64,000 nt of DNA from Mucilaginibacter empetricola (GCF_024808665.1 NZ_JANUBZ010000011.1:1-64000), one strand, 5' to 3'. Positions 23,991 through 33,919 are shown, counted from the first letter of the stretch. Numbers and translations: made by a program. The notes: generated from the sequence alone by a model not told the origin.

Positions 23991-24284
23991 ATTGTGATTG
24001 GTTTCCCCTAATCTATTTAATTTTTTTTGTTTTTACCATAGTCAATTACTACTTATAATTTGATCTGGCACGTTAAAAAAACTCTAAATTATTAATAGTC
24101 AGATGATCTTACCTATTTGTTGAAAACAATTAACATTCAGATATTTATAAACATTTATTATTCAAAAGCGATCATTTCCATTTATTTGAAAAAATCCTTT
24201 TATCAACACTCAGCATAACATTCCTATCTTTATCCGGTAAACCTATTTTTATTCTTCCATAAGGAGCCATATTTAAACAACACC

Positions 24285-26039
24285 ATGAATAGTTATATCA
24301 TGTCTTCACCTGCTTTCAACCTAAAAAAAATCGTTGTGGTTTTTATCATCTTCTTGTGTTCCGGAAACGTTTTCGGACAGGCCGACACAACGCATAAGCT
24401 CGACCGCAAATGGTGGAAGGAAGCTGTGGTATACCAAATATATCCGCGCAGCTTTAAGGATAATAATGGCGATGGCATTGGCGATTTAAAAGGAATCATA
24501 TCAAAACTGGATTATATCAAAAGTCTGGGCGTGGATGTAGTTTGGCTCAATCCAATTTATAGCTCGCCCAATGATGATAACGGTTACGATGTAAGCGACT
24601 ACCGCAACATCATGAGCGACTTTGGCACCATGGGAGATTTTAATGTGATGCTAAAAGGCCTGCATGACCGTGGCATCAAACTGGTAATGGACCTGGTGGT
24701 GAATCATAGCAGTGATGAGCACGAATGGTTTAAACAAAGCCGCAGTTCAAGAACTAATCCTTACCGCGAATATTACCACTGGTGGAATGCCGAAAATGGT
24801 AAACCGCCATATCGTTATAGCTTATTTGATGTAAATCACGATGCCTGGCGATACGACACATTAACCAATGCCTATTACCTGCACTATTTTTCGCGCAAGC
24901 AACCTGATCTGAACTGGGAAAATCCTAAAGTAAGACAAGAGGTTATTAATATCATGAAGTTTTGGGCCGATAAGGGGATAGATGGCTTCCGGATGGATGC
25001 ATTTCAGTATGCAGCTAAGGACACCACATTCCCGGCTTTCCCGCAGGGCTTCGAAAAGAATTTTACCCAATACTATGGCATGGTAACCGGCTTGCACGGC
25101 TACCTGCAGCAAATAAATAAAGAAGTATTAAGCAAGTACAACGTAATGACGGTAGCCGAAGGCGCAGGTAATACTTATGAAGATGCCCACAACATGGTAG
25201 ATGCAGATCGCCACGAATTAAATATGGCCTACGCTTTTGATGGTGTTAATATTGCCAAATCAAGCGGATACAGTTTGCTGGAGTTTAAACAGGTATTCAG
25301 TAAGTGGGATAGTGTTTTTGCTGATAAGGGATGGTTGTCGATCTTTCTGGCTAATCATGACCAGGCCAGACTGGTGAGTAGATACGGCAATGACAGTCCG
25401 GAGTTTAGAGAGATATCGTCAAAAATGCTGTCTACCTTTTTAATGACCATGCGCGGCACACCTTATTATTATAATGGCGATGAATTGGGCATGAGCAACC
25501 CCGGGTTTACCAAAATTGAGGATTACCGGGATGTGTCCTTACTAAATGAATATCATCACCAACTAAATATTGGCGGTTCTATTCCCGATTTTTTAAAGGA
25601 GGCACAGTTTAGCAGCCGTGATAACTCGCGTACACCGTTTCAATGGGACAGCTCCACAAATGCAGGTTTCACTACCGGAACACCCTGGATAAAAGTAAAT
25701 GCTAATTACAAAACCATTAACGTTGCCACAGAAGAAAAAGATAAAAACAGCTGCCTTAACTATTTCAGAAAGCTAACCAAGCTTCGCAAAGAAAACCTGG
25801 TACTGGTTTACGGCAAATATACCTTGCTGGATAAAGACAACCCCAAAGTTTATGCCTACACCCGCGAACTGGATGGTAAGAAGATGCTTATAGTGCTTAA
25901 CTTTACCAATACAATTGCCGAAGTAAAAACAGGATATGACTTATCAACTGCAAAACTTATTTTAAGCAATTATGAGGGGTCTGGGTCTGATAAAGGTAAA
26001 TTACTGCCTTATCAGGCAATAATTTACCAGTTACAATAA
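24285..26039 (+). CDS. GH13 alpha-glucosidase (oligo-1,6-glucosidase type)
   Basis: A 584-residue glycoside hydrolase acting on alpha-glucosides. After a signal peptide (about residues 1-31, ending NVFGQ) comes WWKEAVVYQIYPRSF, then the conserved regions MDLVVNHSS, GFRMDAFQY (nucleophile Asp), VAEGAG (acid Glu) and FLANHDQAR (transition-state Asp). This order and the GDGIGDLKGI loop are typical of alpha-1,4/1,6-glucosidases. A second Met at 24300 is a possible start. No sus-type transporter genes are adjacent. Confidence 0.92.
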   Translation: MNSYIMSSPAFNLKKIVVVFIIFLCSGNVFGQADTTHKLDRKWWKEAVVYQIYPRSFKDNNGDGIGDLKGIISKLDYIKSLGVDVVWLNPIYSSPNDDNGYDVSDYRNIMSDFGTMGDFNVMLKGLHDRGIKLVMDLVVNHSSDEHEWFKQSRSSRTNPYREYYHWWNAENGKPPYRYSLFDVNHDAWRYDTLTNAYYLHYFSRKQPDLNWENPKVRQEVINIMKFWADKGIDGFRMDAFQYAAKDTTFPAFPQGFEKNFTQYYGMVTGLHGYLQQINKEVLSKYNVMTVAEGAGNTYEDAHNMVDADRHELNMAYAFDGVNIAKSSGYSLLEFKQVFSKWDSVFADKGWLSIFLANHDQARLVSRYGNDSPEFREISSKMLSTFLMTMRGTPYYYNGDELGMSNPGFTKIEDYRDVSLLNEYHHQLNIGGSIPDFLKEAQFSSRDNSRTPFQWDSSTNAGFTTGTPWIKVNANYKTINVATEEKDKNSCLNYFRKLTKLRKENLVLVYGKYTLLDKDNPKVYAYTRELDGKKMLIVLNFTNTIAEVKTGYDLSTAKLILSNYEGSGSDKGKLLPYQAIIYQLQ

Positions 26040-26072
26040 TTCGTTTTCATAACTACTGCTAACTCTACACCT

Positions 26073-26197
26073 CGTCATGGCGAGGAACGAAGCCACCTCT
26101 ACATAGGACAATCAGCAGCACGAAATCACGTCTTTTAACGAAATCAATTTCCGCCAACTTGTACAGCTTATAGATTGCTTCGTTCCTCGCCATGACG
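26073..26197. repeat. REP-like palindromic element (CGTCATGGCGAGG type)
   Basis: Two 21-nt arms at 26073-26093 and 26177-26197 are perfect reverse complements (arm begins CGTCATGGCGAGGAACGA) around an 83-nt spacer. The word is one I associate with abundant intergenic repeats in Sphingobacteriaceae. It lies between the glucosidase and the convergent CMD gene and may also terminate transcription. Confidence 0.85.
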
Positions 26198-26215
26198 CGA
26201 CGTTTATAAAATTGA

Positions 26216-26656
26216 TTAAACCAACACCGGTTCCATTTTAGTACTTACCCCAATACGGTTCCAGGCGTTGATGGTAATAATTGCCATGATGATTTGCGCC
26301 AGGTAAGCCTCATCAAAAAGGGCTGCTGCCTGGTTATAGGTTTCATCAGATACTTTATTGCTGATTAGCGTAACTTCCTCTGTAAGGGCTAATATGGCTC
26401 TTTCCTGCTCGTCAAAAAAAGGCGTTTCGCGCCATGAGGTAAGGGCATAAATCCGTTGTTCTGTTTCTCCTGCTTTGCGGGCATCGCGGGTATGCATATC
26501 AATACAATAAGCACAACTATTTATTTGAGACGCTCTTATTTTTATCAGATCCTTGTGTTTGCCGGTAAGACTGGTGCTTTCTATATAATGTTCCAAAGCC
26601 AGCATAGCTTTGTATGCTGCCGGATCGGCCTGGTTAATTTTAAGTCTGTTGCTCAT
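26216..26656 (-). CDS. Carboxymuconolactone decarboxylase family (AhpD-like) protein
   Basis: A roughly 146-residue CMD-family protein. NSCAYCIDMHTRDARKAGE carries the CxxC...H redox/proton-relay motif of AhpD-like alkylhydroperoxidases, so peroxide or thiol chemistry is likely. I prefer the Met at 26656 (MSNRLKINQ); an upstream Met at 26692 adds 12 residues. A Crp/Fnr gene lies 100 bp upstream on the same strand and is a plausible regulator. Confidence 0.85.
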   Translation of the reverse strand: MSNRLKINQADPAAYKAMLALEHYIESTSLTGKHKDLIKIRASQINSCAYCIDMHTRDARKAGETEQRIYALTSWRETPFFDEQERAILALTEEVTLISNKVSDETYNQAAALFDEAYLAQIIMAIITINAWNRIGVSTKMEPVLV

Positions 26657-26739
26657 TTTTGTTTTATTTGATAAATCAAAGTTCGGCATCAAATGCCTCT
26701 CAAAAAATGAACTGAGTTTAAGAAAATCATTGCCTCACC

Positions 26740-26852
26740 TAAATCCTCTCCAACCGCGTGCCGCCTTAGCTTTAGCGGTGGCGCAAGGAGAGGACTTAAA
26801 CTTCACTCTTTTTTGAACCCTCTCCTTTGGAGAGGGCAGGGTGAGGCTTCCC
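26740..26852. repeat. CCTCTCC/GGAGAGG intergenic repeat reaching into a CDS
   Basis: Palindromic words (CCTCACCTAAATCCTCTCC on one side, CCCTCTCCTTTGGAGAGGG and GGGTGAGG on the other) form an imperfect inverted repeat. Its last 50 bp encode the C-terminal tail of the Crp/Fnr gene on the minus strand. Confidence 0.7.
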
Positions 26853-27410
26853 CCGCAACCTGCTCAAAAACTGAGGTGTAAAACCAAGAAAAGAGGCCAG
26901 CATATACTGAGGTACACGCTGCATAAAATCGGGATATAGCTTAGCAAAATGAAAATAGCGTTCCTCGTCCGTCATATTAAAAATAAAACCTATGCGACGT
27001 TGCGATGCTACAAATGCGGTTTGCATCATGATACGGAAATAGCTTTCCAGTTTGGGTATTGCTTCAAATAAAGCTACTCTGCTTTTTTCGGGGAGCAATA
27101 ATAATTCTGAGGCCTCAATAGTCTGTATAAAACACCTGGATGGTTTACCCGTCATCAGGCTATCATGATCGGCTATCCACCAGTTTTCAATGCCAAATTG
27201 TATTATTTGTTCGTTCAATTTATTATTAACCAGATACTGACGCACACAACCATTCAACACAAAGTAATTTCCTTTGCAGTGTTCGCCGGGTTCCAGTAAA
27301 AAGGTTTTCTTTTTTAGGTTGATGAGCTCCAGCTTATCACAAAGCAATTGCTCCTCCTGCGGCGTTAACTGCACGTATTTTTTTATATGAGCAAGTAGCT
27401 GTGGATACAC
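26796..27410 (-). CDS. Crp/Fnr family transcriptional regulator with repeat-derived tail
   Basis: A 204-residue regulator. It has a cNMP-binding-like N-terminal barrel (FLLEPGEHCKGNYFVLNG near residue 37) and a C-terminal HTH region (MLASFLGFTPQFLSRLRG). After that, the last 18 residues (KPHPALSKGEGSKKSEV) come from the intergenic repeat at 26740-26852, so the natural C-terminus has probably been replaced. The DNA-recognition helix is kept. It probably regulates the adjacent CMD gene. Confidence 0.85.
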   Translation of the reverse strand: MYPQLLAHIKKYVQLTPQEEQLLCDKLELINLKKKTFLLEPGEHCKGNYFVLNGCVRQYLVNNKLNEQIIQFGIENWWIADHDSLMTGKPSRCFIQTIEASELLLLPEKSRVALFEAIPKLESYFRIMMQTAFVASQRRIGFIFNMTDEERYFHFAKLYPDFMQRVPQYMLASFLGFTPQFLSRLRGKPHPALSKGEGSKKSEV

Positions 27411-27474
27411 AACGCGATGTTTTTAAAAATGCCGTTGCAGTTAGCCATTGAGCTAATTACAACAGCACTTTATA

Positions 27475-29055
27475 TTATTTACTGTAAAATTTATCCAAAA
27501 ACAAATAACGGCCACCATCAGTTTCCGGCTGTAATTTGGTATCAATATTTATGTTGATGAAGTTTACCGGACTACCATTGGTATTCGGCGTCCACACCGG
27601 TAAACCGCCTCCGTTTGGATTGCCGGTCTTTATGAAATTGGCAAAGTAGTTTTGCATAGTAGCCGATACTTTGTAATCGTCAGCGGTCCAGGCGTAAACT
27701 TTATCATATTGCAGGTTGCCCATTGCAAATTCAATTTCTGATGCATGTGAGGCACCCACCATAGCCGGCGGCAATTTGGTAAAAGTAGATCCTCCATGTA
27801 CTTCGGGTGGTCTTGGACACGAGAACACGTAACGGTAAACGGGTTTAGTTCCGGTTTTTGCCTGCAAGTCGGCCCATTTCCAGGTGCTGTAAGCTATAAA
27901 GCGGTCGCTCGCCAATGCTGTTGCTGATTTAATGACCTCTTCTTGTGTACTGCCAGGATATAGTTTCAAAACCTCTGCCGCATTATCACCAAACTGTTGT
28001 TTTACTTTGGCTGCATAGTTTTCTGGCGTTGGCATATCGCCACCTGTAAAAGCCTGGTAGGGCACTTCGGTCGAATTCCATCCAACCAACAACGGCACAT
28101 GTGCCTGTTCGCCTGCGGCAAAAATAGCTGCTGGCGTTTTAGGTAAAAAATAACCATCAACGGTAGCCGAAAGTCTAAAGTTACCTGGTTTTGCTGCGTA
28201 GTCAAGTAATTGGTCGGCGGAGATAGCGCGCAATTCGGCCAGCGAGTTTGCTTTTAAATTCGTAGCTACATTTACACCGTTTTGCTCGCCGTCGGCCAGC
28301 GACATAGGTGGAGTGGTTGGTTTAATCATCGCACCGCTTTCGCCTATGGCACCGTTAATCAAATCTTTTGAAAGGGGAGAAGCCATTTGTGCAGATACCG
28401 AAATAGAACCCGCAGATTCACCCGCTATAGTCACCAGTTTAGGGTCGCCGCCAAAAGCCGCAATATTAGCCTGTACCCAACGCAGAGCGGCATTCTGATC
28501 GAGCAAGCCATAATTTCCTGACGCGTGGTGTGCCGATTCTTTGGTTAACTCCGGATGTGCAAAAAAGCCGAATATGCCTAATCTATAATTAACAGTAATA
28601 GCAATAATTCCTTTTTGTGCCATGCTCTCGCCATCATAACGCGGTTCTGACCCATCGCCGGATACAAAGCCTCCGCCATAAAAATAAACCAGCACAGGTA
28701 GTTTTTTAGCCGATTGTTTTGCAGGCACCCACACATTAAGGTATAAGCAATCTTCGCTCATCGTATCGGCTCGAAATATCATATCACTATAAACGCGCTT
28801 TTGCATCGCCATATGGCTAAAATGGTCGGCTTTAAGCACACCCGTCCAGTTAGCGGCTGGCTGTGGTTCTTTCCAGCGCAAATCGCCAACCGGCGGCAAC
28901 GCATAAGGGATACCCTTAAAACTGTTAACACCGGTGGCCACATTAAAAGTACCTTCCAGTGCACCATTGCTGATTTTAACCTGTGGATTGTTTTGTGCCG
29001 TAGCGCTGCTTATCATAAATATCAGGAGCGTTAAAAACGTAAAATAAGTTCTCAT
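27475..29055 (-). CDS. Type-B carboxylesterase, exported
   Basis: A 526-residue alpha/beta-hydrolase esterase. A signal peptide (residues 1-20, SSATA-Q) is followed by KGIPYALPPVGDLRW near 48, SEDCLYLNVWVP near 100, the oxyanion-hole YGGGFVSGD near 126 and the nucleophile elbow GESAGS near 210. These are hallmarks of the carboxylesterase/cholinesterase family. It should hydrolyse carboxylic esters in the periplasm. The substrate is unknown. Confidence 0.92.
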   Translation of the reverse strand: MRTYFTFLTLLIFMISSATAQNNPQVKISNGALEGTFNVATGVNSFKGIPYALPPVGDLRWKEPQPAANWTGVLKADHFSHMAMQKRVYSDMIFRADTMSEDCLYLNVWVPAKQSAKKLPVLVYFYGGGFVSGDGSEPRYDGESMAQKGIIAITVNYRLGIFGFFAHPELTKESAHHASGNYGLLDQNAALRWVQANIAAFGGDPKLVTIAGESAGSISVSAQMASPLSKDLINGAIGESGAMIKPTTPPMSLADGEQNGVNVATNLKANSLAELRAISADQLLDYAAKPGNFRLSATVDGYFLPKTPAAIFAAGEQAHVPLLVGWNSTEVPYQAFTGGDMPTPENYAAKVKQQFGDNAAEVLKLYPGSTQEEVIKSATALASDRFIAYSTWKWADLQAKTGTKPVYRYVFSCPRPPEVHGGSTFTKLPPAMVGASHASEIEFAMGNLQYDKVYAWTADDYKVSATMQNYFANFIKTGNPNGGGLPVWTPNTNGSPVNFININIDTKLQPETDGGRYLFLDKFYSK

Positions 29056-29176
29056 TTAAATTGGTTTAAATTTGGTATGGAGGAAACAAAACTGAAGCGT
29101 AAATTTATAAATTGCCAGTATTGCATTTTGTAACAATAATAATCAATTATTTAAAAACAACACATCAGCGTTATAA

Positions 29177-29692
29177 ATGATCCTATTGGAAACTGACAGA
29201 CTATTATTCAGGCAGCATCAACTTATTGATATAGATGCGTACTGCGCTATGGAAATGGATGCTGACGTGCGCCGTTATGTTGGCGGCAAGCCGCGTACCC
29301 GCGAAGAAGCCGAACAACGTTTTTTGCAGACACTTAAGCCTGCTATTAATAAACTATCCATGTGGGCTACCATTTATAAACCTGAAAATAAATACATAGG
29401 CCGTTGTGGTATTTACCCGCATTTTGATAGTAATGGTAATTCAATTCCCGGCGAAGCTGCGTTGGGTCTCTACATTGCCAAACCTTACTGGGGCAGGGGA
29501 TTAGCCACAGAAGCAGGGCACGCATTTGTTAAACTTGGGTTTAACGAGATTGACATCAACCGTATTGTAACTACTATACAGGTGGGCAATGATGCTTCAG
29601 TGCGGGTAATTGAAAAACTGGGTTTTACGCTTGAATATACTGAACAAGGTAACCCGAGATCTTTTTTGCATTATGAATTAAAGAAGCAATAG
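29177..29692 (+). CDS. GNAT family N-acetyltransferase (RimJ/RimL type)
   Basis: A 171-residue acetyltransferase. ETDRLLFRQHQLIDIDAY at the N-terminus, ALGLYIAKPYWGRGLATEA near 95 (acetyl-CoA pyrophosphate loop) and VRVIEKLGFTLEYTE near 145 are typical of the ribosomal-protein/antibiotic acetyltransferase branch. The acceptor is unknown. It is a single-gene unit. Confidence 0.9.
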   Translation: MILLETDRLLFRQHQLIDIDAYCAMEMDADVRRYVGGKPRTREEAEQRFLQTLKPAINKLSMWATIYKPENKYIGRCGIYPHFDSNGNSIPGEAALGLYIAKPYWGRGLATEAGHAFVKLGFNEIDINRIVTTIQVGNDASVRVIEKLGFTLEYTEQGNPRSFLHYELKKQ

Positions 29693-29823
29693 TACCCAAA
29701 CGATTTCCCCACACAAAAACGCGCTGACTTTGTATATTTATCTATTTAAAACATTCCTTTTATTTTCTTTGACTTTGATAGATAGAAAGCTTAAGGAAAA
29801 TTCGGAATTTAGCGCCATAATTA

Positions 29824-30558
29824 TTGCTGATGAATATTGAACTGTTTATTCCTTGTTTTGTTGATCAATTATTTCCCGAAACTGCTTTTAATACGCTGAA
29901 AGTGCTGCAAAAAGCAGGGTGCACAGTCAATTATAATCCATCGCAAACCTGTTGCGGTCAGCCCGCCTTTAATGCCGGTTTTTGGGATGATGCCAAAGCA
30001 GTAGGCAGTAAGTTTTTAAATGATTTCCCAACGGATAGTATCATCGTTACGCCATCGGCCTCATGTACCGGCATGGTTAAAAACTATTATAATGATCTGT
30101 TTACCAACACAGCCGTACATAATAAATGCCGCAATGTACAGGGCAATATTTATGAGCTTTCAGATTTCCTGGTGAATATTTTGCAGGTTGATTATTTCGG
30201 TGCCGAGCTGGATGGTAAAGCTGTTTACCACGATAGTTGCGCCGCTCTGCGCGAATGTAAGATCAAAACAGAACCACGCCAGCTATTATCGAAAGTGTTA
30301 GGGTTGGATTTGGTAGATTTAAAAGACAGTGAAACCTGCTGCGGTTTCGGTGGCACGTTTGCCGTTAAATTTGATGCCATCTCAACCGCCATGGCCCAGC
30401 AAAAAGTCGATAATGCATTAGCCGCAGAAGCCGAGTACATTATATCAACCGATGCATCCTGCCTGATGCATTTACAAAGCTATATTGATAAAAACAATCT
30501 CCCTATTAAAACCTACCACCTGGCTGATGTTTTGGCAATGGGATGGGGGAATGTCTGA
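29824..30558 (+). CDS. (Fe-S)-binding protein, LutA/YkgE family
   Basis: A 244-residue protein with two CCG domains: TCCGQPAFN near residue 43 and ETCCGFGGTF near 180. These bind an iron-sulfur cofactor in heterodisulfide-reductase-like proteins. IELFIPCFVDQLFPETAF at the start fits LutA, a subunit of L-lactate oxidation (LutABC). No lutB or lutC is nearby, so the partner genes must lie elsewhere or the role differs. A second Met at 29830 is an alternative start. Confidence 0.85.
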   Translation: MLMNIELFIPCFVDQLFPETAFNTLKVLQKAGCTVNYNPSQTCCGQPAFNAGFWDDAKAVGSKFLNDFPTDSIIVTPSASCTGMVKNYYNDLFTNTAVHNKCRNVQGNIYELSDFLVNILQVDYFGAELDGKAVYHDSCAALRECKIKTEPRQLLSKVLGLDLVDLKDSETCCGFGGTFAVKFDAISTAMAQQKVDNALAAEAEYIISTDASCLMHLQSYIDKNNLPIKTYHLADVLAMGWGNV

Positions 30559-31038
30559 GGATTGCGGAATGCGGAATTTCGATTGCGGAATTTTAGAAAT
30601 TAGAAGTGCGGAAGGGTGCTAAAGCTAAGGCGGCATGCAGTCGGAGTTTCGATTGTGAGATTACTGAAGTCTAGTGCGCATTAAATGGAAAATATCGGCC
30701 TATGAGAATCCTTTGCCCTTGTTGGTGTTGTCACCAACAAGCGTATCATGTCTTTTGCGAGTGTTTTGCCAATTCAACAAGCGTCTCCGTAAATATCTTT
30801 TTGTTAGCGACAATACAAAAAATCTTCATAAAAGTCACATGATCTGATGATTTATTTTTTGGCCAGAATTATTAAAAATCCATTGGTAAACCCTGGTAAA
30901 ATAATTGTCGAAAATCATTACAATATCACCACATCCCTTTCAAAATAATTCCTTAAATTCGCACCACAAAAATTAAAGATCACTTGGTAGGTGATTAAAT
31001 TAATAACACAAATTATAAAATTTAAATCATAGTTGTAG
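30559..31038. other. Gene-free region upstream of thrS with repeat tracts
   Basis: The first 60 bp contain repeats of GATTGCGGAAT. A perfect 10-bp palindrome with a 4-nt loop lies at 30718-30741. The rest is AT-rich and presumably includes the thrS promoter and leader. I see no T-box, no attenuator peptide and no protein-like frame. Confidence 0.6.
30718..30741. repeat. Perfect palindrome CTTGTTGGTG/CACCAACAAG
   Basis: A 10-bp perfect stem with loop TTGT, about 300 bp upstream of thrS. It may be a REP-like element or a terminator for the LutA-like gene; no strong T-run follows. Confidence 0.7.
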
Positions 31039-32964
31039 ATGATTAACATTACTCTCCCTGACGGTTCAGTACGTCAGTATGAAAAAGGAACAAGTTCCAT
31101 GCAGATCGCACAGTCGATCTCCGAAGGATTAGCAAGAAACGTATTAGCAGCAGAAGTAAACGGGCAGGTTTGGGATGCCGGTCGTGCTATTGAGCAGGAT
31201 GCCTCCATTAAACTGTTAACCTGGAACGATCTGCAGGGTAAATCAACCTTCTGGCACTCATCGGCCCACTTAATGGCCGAAGCATTGGAAGCGCTTTACC
31301 CGGGTACTAAATTTGGTATCGGCCCGGCAATTGAAACCGGCTTTTATTATGATGTTGACTTTGGCGACCGCGAATTTTCATCAGACGAGTTTAAAAAAAT
31401 AGAAGACAAAATTCTGGAGCTGGCCAAAACCAAAGAGGAATTTGTCCGCAAACCTGTTAGTAAAGCTGATGCGGTTGAATATTTTACCGAAAAAGGAGAT
31501 GAATATAAGCTGGACCTAATTAAAGATCTGGCAGATGGCTCAATCACTTTATATACACAAGGTAATTTTACCGATCTGTGCCGTGGCCCTCATATCCCAA
31601 ATACTGGCTTTATAAAGGCTGTAAAACTAATGAGCGTTGCCGGTGCTTACTGGCGCGGTGATGAAAGCAGGAAACAGCTTACCCGTATTTACGGCGTAAC
31701 TTTCCCTAAAGCAAGCGAACTTACCGACTACCTACACCTACTAGAGGAAGCCAAAAAGCGCGATCACCGCAAGCTGGGTAAAGAAATGGAACTGTTTGCC
31801 TTTTCGGAAAAAGTGGGCATGGGTTTACCATTGTGGTTGCCAAAAGGTACAGCCCTGCGCGAGCGCTTGACAAACTTTCTGCAAAAAGCCCAGGTAAAGG
31901 CCGGCTACGAGCAGGTAATTACACCGCATATTGGTCATAAAAACCTGTACGTTACTTCGGGGCATTATGAAAAATATGGTGCGGATTCATTTCAACCTAT
32001 AAAAACACCGCAGGAAGGCGAGGAGTTCTTCTTAAAACCGATGAACTGCCCGCACCATTGCGAAATATATAAAACCAAGCCACGTTCATATAAAGATCTT
32101 CCAGTTCGCTATGCTGAATTTGGCACTGTTTATCGCTACGAGCAAAGTGGTGAGTTGCATGGCTTAACCCGTGTACGCGGATTTACTCAGGATGACGCGC
32201 ACTTATTTTGTCGTCCCGACCAGGTAAAGGATGAGTTTAAAAAGGTGATTGACCTGGTATTGTATGTGTTTACTGCCTTAGGTTTTGAAAACTATACTGC
32301 ACAGGTGTCACTCCGCGACCCGGAAAATAAAGCTAAATACATTGGGACCGACGAAAACTGGGCCCTGGCGGAATCGGCTATTATAGAAGCTGCTGAAGAA
32401 AAAGGATTGAAAACCGTTGTTGAATTGGGTGAGGCCGCATTTTATGGCCCTAAACTTGATTTTATGGTGAAGGATGCCCTGGGTAGAAAATGGCAGTTGG
32501 GAACTATACAGGTCGACTATAATTTACCTGAGCGTTTTGAACTGGAATACACCGGTAGCGATAATCAGAAACACCGCCCTGTAATGATTCACAGAGCGCC
32601 ATTCGGTTCGCTGGAACGATTTATTGCGGTACTGATTGAACATTGCGCGGGTAATTTCCCATTATGGCTGTCGCCTGAGCAATTTATCGTTTTGCCTATT
32701 TCAGAAAAATATGAAGATTATGCAAAAAAACTTTCAGAATCATTAAAAGATTCCGATATTTGCGGGCTTATTGATTTCAGGGACGAAAAAATCGGACGTA
32801 AAATACGTGATGCTGAAGTCAAAAAAATCCCTTATATGCTGATTGTTGGCGAAAAAGAAGCAGCCGAAGGCTTGGTTTCTGTTAGAAAACACGGTACTGG
32901 AGATTTGGGAAGTATGAGCATTGAGGATTTTAAAAAACAAATAATTAAAGAAATAACAGTATAA
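31039..32964 (+). CDS. thrS: Threonyl-tRNA synthetase
   Basis: Charges tRNA-Thr. The 641-residue protein has an N-terminal TGS domain, the editing domain with [11 protein letters not shown] near residue 72, and the class II core. Core landmarks are motif 2 [17 protein letters not shown] near 372 and the zinc ligand MNCPHHCE near 335. The C-terminal anticodon-binding domain is complete. It is first gene of the translation operon thrS-infC-rpmI-rplT, a classic arrangement. Confidence 0.97.
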   Translation: MINITLPDGSVRQYEKGTSSMQIAQSISEGLARNVLAAEVNGQVWDAGRAIEQDASIKLLTWNDLQGKSTFWHSSAHLMAEALEALYPGTKFGIGPAIETGFYYDVDFGDREFSSDEFKKIEDKILELAKTKEEFVRKPVSKADAVEYFTEKGDEYKLDLIKDLADGSITLYTQGNFTDLCRGPHIPNTGFIKAVKLMSVAGAYWRGDESRKQLTRIYGVTFPKASELTDYLHLLEEAKKRDHRKLGKEMELFAFSEKVGMGLPLWLPKGTALRERLTNFLQKAQVKAGYEQVITPHIGHKNLYVTSGHYEKYGADSFQPIKTPQEGEEFFLKPMNCPHHCEIYKTKPRSYKDLPVRYAEFGTVYRYEQSGELHGLTRVRGFTQDDAHLFCRPDQVKDEFKKVIDLVLYVFTALGFENYTAQVSLRDPENKAKYIGTDENWALAESAIIEAAEEKGLKTVVELGEAAFYGPKLDFMVKDALGRKWQLGTIQVDYNLPERFELEYTGSDNQKHRPVMIHRAPFGSLERFIAVLIEHCAGNFPLWLSPEQFIVLPISEKYEDYAKKLSESLKDSDICGLIDFRDEKIGRKIRDAEVKKIPYMLIVGEKEAAEGLVSVRKHGTGDLGSMSIEDFKKQIIKEITV

Positions 32965-32965
32965 A

Positions 32966-33532
32966 TTGGCATTAAACAAACCTTTCAACAGAGGACCAAG
33001 GCTACCATTTAAGAAAAAGGAAGCTGAACACAACATCAATCAATTTATCCGTGCTCAGGAAGTTCGCCTTGTGGGCGACAATGTGGAGCAGGGAGTTTAT
33101 TCATTACGGGACGCCCTGGCAATAGCCGAAGAGCAGGAATTGGATTTAGTGGAGATATCTCCCAACGCGGTGCCTCCTGTTTGTAAAGTAACTGACTATA
33201 ATAAGTTTATTTACGAGCAGAAGAAAAAGTTAAAGGAAATAAAAAGCAATGCCAAGCAGACCGTTATCAAAGAAATTCGTTTCGGACCGAATACTGATGA
33301 TCATGACTTTGAATTTAAATTAAAGCATGCCATTAAGTTTTTGGAAGCCGGCGAAAAGGTAAGAGCTTACGTACACTTTAAAGGGCGTGCAATTGTTTAC
33401 AAAGAGCAAGGCGAAATCCTGCTGCTGCGTTTTGCACAGGCATTAGAAGAAGTAGGTAAGGTTGAGCAACTACCAAAACTTGAAGGAAAACGGATGTTTT
33501 TAACCGTTACGCCTAAGGCGGCTAAGAAATAG
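32966..33532 (+). CDS. infC: Translation initiation factor IF-3
   Basis: A 188-residue IF-3 with the N-terminal domain ([25 protein letters not shown]), the linker and the C-terminal domain ([21 protein letters not shown]). The start codon is TTG, 1 bp after the thrS stop, and no ATG is available upstream or early in frame. Rare starts are a known feature of infC and let IF-3 repress its own translation; that mechanism here is inference. The stop codon overlaps the first bases of a tandem repeat. Confidence 0.95.
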   Translation: MALNKPFNRGPRLPFKKKEAEHNINQFIRAQEVRLVGDNVEQGVYSLRDALAIAEEQELDLVEISPNAVPPVCKVTDYNKFIYEQKKKLKEIKSNAKQTVIKEIRFGPNTDDHDFEFKLKHAIKFLEAGEKVRAYVHFKGRAIVYKEQGEILLLRFAQALEEVGKVEQLPKLEGKRMFLTVTPKAAKK

Positions 33533-33682
33533 AGCCAAGATTTAAGAATCAAGAGACAAGACAAAAAAAATCTTGATTACTGACTCTTGCTTCTTGAATC
33601 TCTAAAAAGAGCCAAGATTTAAGAATCAAGAGACAAGACAAAAAATCTTGATTACTGACTCTTGCTTCTTGAATCTCTAAAA
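33531..33682 (+). repeat. Tandem pair of 75-77 bp hairpin repeats
   Basis: Two nearly identical units (33531-33607 and 33608-33682) begin AGAGCCAAGATTTAAGAATC and end TTCTTGAATCTCTAAAA; they differ only in the length of an A-run. Each unit is itself an inverted repeat (AATCAAGA ... TCTTGATT; AGAGACAAGA ... TCTTG). They fill most of the infC-rpmI spacer. Confidence 0.9.
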
Positions 33683-33718
33683 AAAGAATTAATTAAATAA
33701 ATATATATACAGACGGTT

Positions 33719-33919
33719 ATGCCAAAAATGAAAACCAATTCCAGTGCCAAAAAGCGCTTTAAGCTTACTGGAACAGGTAAAATCACCAGGAAGAACGCCT
33801 ACAAAAGCCACATCTTAACCAAGATGTCGACAAAACGTAAGCGTAACCTTACTCACACCAGTTTAGTTTCTGATGCTGACATGGGTAACGTAAAACGTAT
33901 GCTTTGCATAGGTAAGTAA
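33719..33919 (+). CDS. rpmI: Ribosomal protein L35
   Basis: A 66-residue basic protein of the large ribosomal subunit. [22 protein letters not shown] and [14 protein letters not shown] are the family signature. It has normal length, between infC and rplT in the conserved order. The spacer before it is enlarged by the hairpin repeats. Confidence 0.96.
   Translation: MPKMKTNSSAKKRFKLTGTGKITRKNAYKSHILTKMSTKRKRNLTHTSLVSDADMGNVKRMLCIGK

Noticed and set aside
30559..31038. T-box or other tRNA-sensing leader before thrS
   Set aside because: No T-box motif or specifier-type structure is visible, and T-boxes are not expected in Bacteroidetes.
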